This document shows, piece after piece, positions 57,850 through 64,000 of a stretch of DNA of 64,000 nt. The notes under the pieces were generated by a model. The model ran no database searches and had not been told where the DNA came from. It worked only from the letters and a program-made list of their open reading frames with translations. Every line of letters begins with the position of its first letter. The first letter of the stretch is position 1. Made by a program: the position numbers and the translations under genes. Source of the DNA: Panaeolus papilionaceus (Eukaryota > Basidiomycota > Agaricomycetes > Agaricales); assembly GCA_015501605.1 (NCBI GenBank), contig JADNRZ010000035.1, positions 186,001 through 250,000 of the forward strand, in the 5' to 3' direction.

Positions 57850-58862
57850 ATGTCTGTGTATAATCTCTCTCTTTGTTATCTGCCCACGCTGACAGTGACT
57901 TGGCTAGCTGAATGCGGGTCTGAACACGATCCTCGAGCAACAGATTTGGTTGTTGTGTAAGCTCATAACGCCAGCTCGCATTCACATGCTGATTGTGGAC
58001 AAAATTCAGGGTTATGGGTGTCTTAGGCTCTGGAAAAACATCTGTAAGTCGAATCGTTGTGCCAAGCCATATATGCAGAGCGCTAATGTCTTCGCCCCGT
58101 TAGTTTATTCAAAACGTCATATCCCACAAAACCGATACCTCACAAGAAAGCTCTACTCCCAATGACACTGTCCATCCCAAAGAGGACAAAATCACATTTC
58201 ATAGGCTCCGTGAAAGTAGCTCGCTCTGGAGAGACAGAATCGTGCTTGTGGACACGCCGGGCTTTCAAGACGACCCGAGCCTCGGTCTAAATACCGAGGA
58301 GTGCGTCCTTGAGAGCATCGAAGCAGCAGTAAACAAAAGGCAAGTCGACGCCGATGTCCCAAACATGTTTAAAAATTGAAGGATGATCCTTCAGGTACAA
58401 GGGCATGAGCCCGTCAGGTGTCGGTATCATATATCTGCATCCCGTTGCAGAAAGTAATTTGAGGGGTAATCCTGTTGGCCCAACCAGCAGGCGGTGTATG
58501 AGTCGGATACTGATGATAGGAGGTGAGGATAGCAACTTTGACCGGCTCGTGTTTGTCACAACCATGTGGGATGAGCTTCCCGCGGGGATGGGACAGGACG
58601 AGAGAACTGAGAGCTTTCTTAAGGACGTGAAGGCAAGTCTGGTTGCCAACGCTCAGTTCTGATTCTGATCTAAAGATACCAGCGTCTGAAACCCGATGAA
58701 AGGCCCTGCGATGAATACAAAAATACAAGTGGTTCAGCGTGGAAAATCATGGAACTGGTCTTGAAAGCCGTTGAAAACCTGGAGTGCCCTCAGCTTGCTG
58801 TCGACACACGTTCCATCATCTCCCAGACATCGACAGTGATGATGGACAAACCGCACATGTAA
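57850..58862 (+). CDS. P-loop GTPase-like (G-domain) protein, fungal AIG1/septin-like family
   Basis: Five exons, 57850-57956, 58010-58043, 58104-58339, 58395-58632 and 58683-58862, giving 264 residues. Walker A/G1 is GVLGSGKTS (39-47), rebuilt across two introns with ATDLVVVVMGVLGSGKTSF. G3 is VLVDTPGF (DTPG 97-100). The family block GVGIIYLHPV, then SRRCMSRILMIGGED and LVFVTTMWDEL (G4 region), follow. The C-terminus SGSAWKIMELVL is shared by this fungal family. Two introns (58340 and 58633) begin with GCAAGT rather than GT; only these splices keep the family motifs in frame. The first exon is the least certain part, with another ATG possible. It probably binds GTP; its biological role in fungi is unknown. 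Confidence 0.7.
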
Positions 58863-59088
58863 ATTTGATCTTGAAAGCAAACTGAGGTGATGTGAACGTC
58901 GAGGATATCACGAAGCTGGGGGTCTTGTACGAAAACGCTTTATGTATTAGTAGTAAGATTTCGATAAACAACAAAGAAGAGTACCCAAGAAAACCTAGTC
59001 AGTAATTTATTATTGCGATATCGTGAATGTTAGGGTCATCAGATGAACCTATCCTTGAATCATATGAGGCTCAGTTTTCGGGCGGCTG

Positions 59089-61944
59089 TTAGTTAGAACC
59101 GTTTTCCATTATGCAGTTGGATGTTACTGGCAGCGACGGGAACCAGGGATGGACAGACGGATCCCACTTGAGGATAATGGGATCAAACGTGTTCATAGCC
59201 TCTGCTGTATCGGGGAGGCCAGCCAGGTTATCGCACACGGCCAGCAAATTGTGTATGACCTGCACAAAATCAGCACTTGAAACAGTAAACTAAAGAGATA
59301 GTGAAAGGGCTGACCGGCATCCGAACCTTGTCCCAAGGTTGCAAACATCCTCCGGCATCATAAGATTCGATTATACCGTTTAAGATAGACCTCGCCAGAT
59401 TGACGGGTTCGGCAGGAACGAGGTCCCCAGCCTAGAATTATTCAGCACCGATGTAGAATGACAAAAAATGTGACTTACCACTACCGCATTTGTAGCCTGA
59501 CGAATGAATACATGCAGCTCAGGCTGTCCTATAACGTCGTTCTCAGAGTTGTCATAGTCGGTGCGGAAAGCCCACTTGTATCGGCGGAAGAAATTGGGCC
59601 TCATCTTGTCCCAGTCGAAGGAGAGGAGTGGCACAGTGACCTAGGCAACCCTCAGTTTTTCTACACAACTACGATGCGTGAAGAGGTCTACCATATACAT
59701 GGCCGAACAGAGGGCTTGAAGCGCAGCTAAAAACTGGGTTTGATACAACATCTCCTTCTGAGCTCTTGAGCCTGATAAAAAGGTTCAATACATCGGATAG
59801 GTTATTCCTAAGACTATCGCACCTTTGCGTACTGCAGGGATAAGATTTTCCAGACGACCAAGATGAGTATCTATCACTCTTGCCGCATACCAGTAGGAAA
59901 GGGACTTTTCTTCCATGGAATACAACTCAAGTTGGAATCCTGAGAGAACAACTTCACGAACGAGTGATAATCGCCACACAAGTGCCACGTTGGGAAGTTG
60001 GTGGATAAGATGACCACGGGGCATATCCTGTTTTTTCACTTCGCATCAGCACTGAGAGGACAAGAGCTACAACACCATACGGCCTACACACCTCTAACTT
60101 GAGTCCTTCCACAGTTTCGAGGAGAGCATCGTATAAGCGATGCCACTCTAGAAGTGCCTTCATGAAATGTCGTCGCATTCGTGGTGGATTGTGCCACAAG
60201 CCTCTGATATGAGGGGTTATTAACTGTTGAAGACGTTAATCATGAGGCACTGTGCAAAGCAAAAAACGCTCAGCATGCAAACGTACCCTGAACAACATCT
60301 TCTCAACCTTCTTCAATGGGTTTGGTCCAACTCGGTTCCATAGACGAGCAACAGTGCTGTGTATAGCGTCGTAATCTTCCCCGATCGTCTCAAGGAAAAA
60401 TCGGTTAATCATCCACCCGAAGGAATGCTTGCCAAGGATGACAAGACCGTCGTAAAATGTGGTCTAGGTGCAGATTCAATGTACTGAAATATGTAGAGTG
60501 CACATCTTTAACACACCTGGGCAATGGATCGGGTATACGGTGCTGCTACAACTCGATTGGGGTTCCATAGACGGTGAAAGGCCACCATCTGCCGTATAAT
60601 GTCAAAGTTTTATTTTATGGGACTTATCGCAAGTATAGCAGTAACCACGTACCTCCCAAGTCGTCAAATCGCTCACTGGAGCCAACTGGCTTGTCTCGTC
60701 GAGGTTTTCAAGAAAGCCCTGCAGAAACTTAATTGTTTGAGACAGGTCAGGCGGCTCTATGACACGAATCGGCGTCGACATGTTGAGCTGGCGTCCTATA
60801 TATGGATCGAAGGCACGATGTGCTGGGGATGAGGCTGAGCATGGCTTGCTAGGGAATGCCTCCATGACTTGAAGGTGGATGCGAGCCTCCTGCAGATATC
60901 TTTGGTATTGCTGGATGTCCTTGTTTAAGTCGGTGGAGAAAAGTTCTACCAAGGTCTGAGGTCTAAATGAGCAAGGCGGAAGAGTTGATAGATATAGGTT
61001 TGTTACCTTACGAAAGGAAAGCCTTGCCTCTAGCGCCGTTCTCCAGTAGGGGTCCACTATAAACCATATGAGCGAGATATTCTGGAAGAGATTGCGACGG
61101 CTTACACGACCCTGAGGTCGAGGCCCATCTGATTGCGTTGCTGAGGGTGGCCAAAATGACAGGGGTTGGGGTACTTTCGCAAAGAGAGACATCGGTCTTG
61201 TCGCTTTGCCAATCCTCTGTCTACACAACTCAATAAAATTCCATGCAGCAAACGAAGAGGACGGACATCATAAGCACCTCCTTTTGCCAACTCTCTCCAT
61301 GCCAGATCACAACATTTAAGCATGCCCAAAATAGCCCCGCGTAAGACCAATGTGAGGAGCTCCAGTGGTCGACTTGGGTCGTGTGTACCGGTAAAGGAGC
61401 TACTCGCCACTTCAGGATCCAGGAAGAACATGTTATGTATGTAGACCAGAGTGTGAACAGTATGAACGAGGAAGTTCCCTGCGTGAAACTCAGTCTGGTT
61501 GGCACATTAGCACCTTTCAACGAGCTACGTAGCATCTTTGCCCACCTCAAATGCCAGTGATCTATCGAGAATCCAGCATATCTCCTCTGGCAAAAGCAGT
61601 TGTAGAGGTTCAAAAGGTCCTGTAATTTGTTCTGGTACAACCACACCACTATCCAGGCGTGGTTCTCCAATCTGATAGATATTGAACACCACGAACGCGT
61701 CATGTCATGAAGGTAAAACACACCTCCAAAGCGCTCATTGCATCGTGCAATGTATACCCTTCCATGAACATAAAGTGATCAGTAGGCATTTCTGTATCAA
61801 AAGACGTGGCGTTAGAATGGACCGTGTTAGTGTATGAATGAAGCTTAACTGACCTTCCGCTGCCTCAACAAACAGATTTGTTACATCTTGGAAATTTAAC
61901 CCGGATCCTGGTAGGTCCCAATCGGGGTCTACTTGGTTACTCAT
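59089..61944 (-). CDS. MAK10: NatC N-terminal acetyltransferase auxiliary subunit NAA35/MAK10
   Basis: Fifteen exons: 61854-61944, 61724-61791, 61546-61671, 61267-61494, 61106-61220, 61007-61056, 60653-60955, 60517-60588, 60287-60463, 60092-60220, 59823-60027, 59692-59771, 59479-59640, 59315-59431 and 59089-59259; 697 residues (yeast Mak10 has 733). NAA35 is the large scaffold of NatC, which acetylates N-terminal Met before hydrophobic residues. Diagnostic blocks are VTNLFVEAAE, the TLHDAMSALEIGEPRLDSG motif (equivalent of FEAMSAIEMMDPKMDAG), and EFHAGNFLVHTVHTLVYI. EDWQSDKTDVSLCESTPT and the C-terminal RRYKWAFRTDYDNSEND also fit. Each short intron was placed to keep phase, so many small single frames in this stretch are just pieces of this gene. 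Confidence 0.85.
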
Positions 61945-62065
61945 GGCCGTTGTCAGGTTCTCTGCCAGAGATAATGATCTTTGTCGTTTGACGCAGTCGC
62001 GGACATCTTCAAACCGGAGAAATCAAGGCTCTGCTCAAACGGGAAGCTGGCAGTGGCTGTGCAAA
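61945..62065. promoter_or_regulatory. Divergent NAA35/MSW1 promoter region
   Basis: Only 121 bases separate the NAA35 start (61944, minus) from the chosen MSW1 start (62066, plus). The MSW1 frame is open across it, with another in-frame ATG at 61943 that shares the CATG with the NAA35 start. Confidence 0.6.
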
Positions 62066-63467
62066 ATGTTCTGCAACAGGCTTTCCGGTGCTCTACGATG
62101 TGCTCAACAGCGAGCTCACCAGTTCTCGACATCCTCGACAGTATTTACAGCTAACGCGTCAAAACGCGTCATATTTTCAGGCATTCAACCTACAGGAATA
62201 CTTCATGTAGGTCTTTCCTTGCCTATCCAACAATTTCACTAATAAGCTACGTTGTAGCTTGGAAATTACCTTGGTGCAATCTCGAACTGGGTAAAGCTTC
62301 AGAATGAAGCTACAGCAGATGATGATGTTCTATTTTCAATTGTGGGATGGCACGCTTTGACATTACCACAAAACCCAAAGGAATTGTCCAAGTCAAGGGC
62401 AAACATGTTAGCGACATTGCTTGCATTTGGAATTGACCCCAAGAAATCTACGATCTTTTATCAGGAGGATGTAAGTTTCTAATTACATATAACATGCCAT
62501 ACATATTTATTATAATCCACCTAGAATCAATGCCATGTTGAGCTGGCCTGGATTTTAAGCTGCATAACGCCCGTTGGGAAGCTTCGGAGGATGACAACAT
62601 GGAAGGTACGTGTTTTCAGACAAATAAATCCAGAAGCCTCATTATAAGTATCGCAGGCAAGGCTGGCAGACTCTAGGAACGCAAACGATGAATCAGAGGT
62701 TGATGAGTCAATGCTGAATACGGGTTTATTCACGTACCCAGTCCTTCAGGCGGCAGACATTCTCGCGTACAGGTAAAAGCTCTGGAATGGTACAACGCGA
62801 CATACGTTTGACTCTGTGAGATTTTAGAGCGACTCACGTACCCGTCGGGGAAGATCAGACTCAGCACCTAGAGCTAAGTCGTGATTTAGCCGAAAGTTTC
62901 AACAAAACCTTCGATCCTAAAAAACGATTCTTCCCCCTTCCCTCGCAACTCATCAGTACGTTCCAGTCATTCCTTTTGTTCTTTTTTTTAAGGCAGCCTT
63001 GCTCATATAACCCCACAGCACCCTGTAGACGTGTTCTATCATTGAAAGACCCTTCGTCAAAAATGTCCAAGTCTGCTCCTGATGCTTCATCACGCATTCT
63101 TTTAACCGATACCTCATCACAAATCGAGAAAAAGATTAAAGGAGCGGCGACCGACTCTATCCAGGGAATCTCTTACGACCCCATTAACCGCCCAGGGACC
63201 TCCAACCTCATTTCTATACTTGGAGCATGCACCGGAGAATCGGTAGAACAAATTGTGCCTCGGTACGAAGGCAAGGGACATGGTCACCTCAAGAAAGATG
63301 TCGCCGAAGCTCTAGAAAACTTGATGAAGGGTCCTCGCGCAGAGTTCGCAAGGCTGCAGGCAGAACAGGGCTTCCTTGCATCGATTGCAGCGGAAGGTGC
63401 TGCTAAAGCTAAAGAGAGGTCAAGTAAAACGTTGAAGGCAGTCCGGGAGATGTTAGGATTGTGCTAG
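62066..63467 (+). CDS. MSW1: Mitochondrial tryptophanyl-tRNA synthetase
   Basis: Six exons, 62066-62206, 62258-62470, 62525-62605, 62657-62772, 62828-62955 and 63019-63467, giving 375 residues (yeast Msw1 has 379). It charges mitochondrial tRNA-Trp. It has an N-terminal Arg/Ser-rich presequence, then FSGIQPTGILHLGNYLG, where HLGN is the HIGH-class signature created by the first splice. Further blocks are GLFTYPVLQAADILAYR, VPVGEDQTQHLELSRDLA and the class-I signature KMSKS in DPSSKMSKSAPDASSRI. All are bacterial-type TrpRS motifs. An alternative start at 61943 would add 41 residues and overlap the NAA35 start codon. The start at 62066 gives the more typical presequence. Confidence 0.95.
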
Positions 63468-63630
63468 CCTCGTAAATATCTCCACACCCACTAACTTAAT
63501 ATATATTACTCGAACATTTAATGCTATTTACTTCCCCAGCTCCGTTTCTCATCTATGGTCGCGTGTCAACTGGCGTGCTCAGCAGGCAGAAGTGGCCTAT
63601 GTGCCAACGATCGACAGGCATTCCAATGGA

Positions 63631-64000
63631 CTACCAATCCCCCTGCATCTCACTCAATCGCTCGATGAGTCTTAGCCGCCTCGTTTCTTCTTGCCCAATA
63701 CAAAAGTCTCCCAGCACCATCGGAGAAACGACTGCGCCAGCGAAGGTAAACACTGAGGCGACGATGACATGTTGCTGCGACCAGACAAATATGTAAAGTC
63801 CCCCAACCATGCAAAATACTCCAACCACAAGAAAAGGCATGGGCGAAAAAAGCGAATACCCCAACCAGGAATAGAACATTTTTTCAGCAAATTTCCAAGG
63901 CCTCCGTTTTTTCTCCCCTCCTCTGCGAAAGTTTCTCTGGTTATTGAATGCTTCCTCGAGGTGGGCCTTTTCCTTGCTTGAAAGACGGTCGAGCCACCGC
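63631..64000 (-). CDS. C-terminal part of a membrane protein (runs off right edge)
   Basis: The minus-strand frame is open from the window edge at 64000 to a TAG at 63631. The visible part begins with a charged helix (RWLDRLSSKEKAHLEEAF), then a basic stretch. Two hydrophobic segments follow (SPMPFLVVGVFCMVGGLYIF and VIVASVFTFAGAVV), ending EERLSEMQGDW-like in Arg/Glu-rich sequence. It is incomplete at the 5' end. No family is recognised. The tail-to-tail order with MSW1 leaves a 163-base spacer. Confidence 0.6.
   Translation of the reverse strand, partial: RWLDRLSSKEKAHLEEAFNNQRNFRRGGEKKRRPWKFAEKMFYSWLGYSLFSPMPFLVVGVFCMVGGLYIFVWSQQHVIVASVFTFAGAVVSPMVLGDFCIGQEETRRLRLIERLSEMQGDW

Overview
The window is nuclear DNA of a filamentous basidiomycete, most likely an agaricomycete (mushroom-forming fungus). 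Genes are dense on both strands and almost all carry introns of about 50-70 bases with GT-AG (sometimes GC-AG) ends. The gene content also fits: tandem heme-thiolate peroxygenases, DUF6593 proteins, expanded F-box families and small secreted proteins. All gene models were assembled by hand from splice signals and reading frame. Where exons are listed, their lengths sum to a multiple of three.

Layout. 0.7-7.7 kb: eIF2A (+) and a Rap1-type Myb telomere protein (+). 7.8-15.7 kb: a cluster of one unusual family. It holds a BiP-like Hsp70 fused to a helical domain (-), a 5'-truncated copy (-), a copy split by a 0.93 kb foldback element (+), and an intact membrane-anchored copy (+). 16.3-20.4 kb: a NAT8-like acetyltransferase and a multi-pass membrane protein. 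21-26.6 kb: two DUF6593 genes, a possible His-rich secreted gene and a two-TM protein. 26.9-31.6 kb: two F-box/LRR-like genes. 32.4-39 kb: the mitochondrial helicase SUV3 (+), a secreted repeat protein with a very His-rich tail (-), and mitochondrial ribosomal protein uS7 (-). 39.6-43.6 kb: two tandem unspecific peroxygenases. 44.6 kb: intron-containing elongator tRNA-Met. 45.9-49.3 kb: a FDK-repeat protein, a RING/coiled-coil protein and a small secreted protein. 50-53.6 kb: THI20-type thiamine enzyme (+) and endonuclease III homologue (-), convergent. 53.8-56.9 kb: two F-box-like paralogues, the first with a premature stop. 57.8-58.9 kb: a P-loop GTPase-like gene. 59-63.5 kb: NatC subunit NAA35/MAK10 (-) and mitochondrial tryptophanyl-tRNA synthetase (+), divergent with a 121-base gap between starts. 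63.6-64 kb: the 3' end of a membrane protein gene running off the right edge.

Housekeeping genes are interspersed with lineage-specific families, as expected for a fungal chromosome arm. There are no operons. Three mitochondrial expression genes (SUV3, uS7m, MSW1) lie in one 31 kb stretch, which may be chance. The most unusual parts are the Hsp70 fusion and its shattered paralogues, the foldback element that could be spliced out in frame, and the His-rich repeat protein, whose last exon begins with no ATG and is easily missed.
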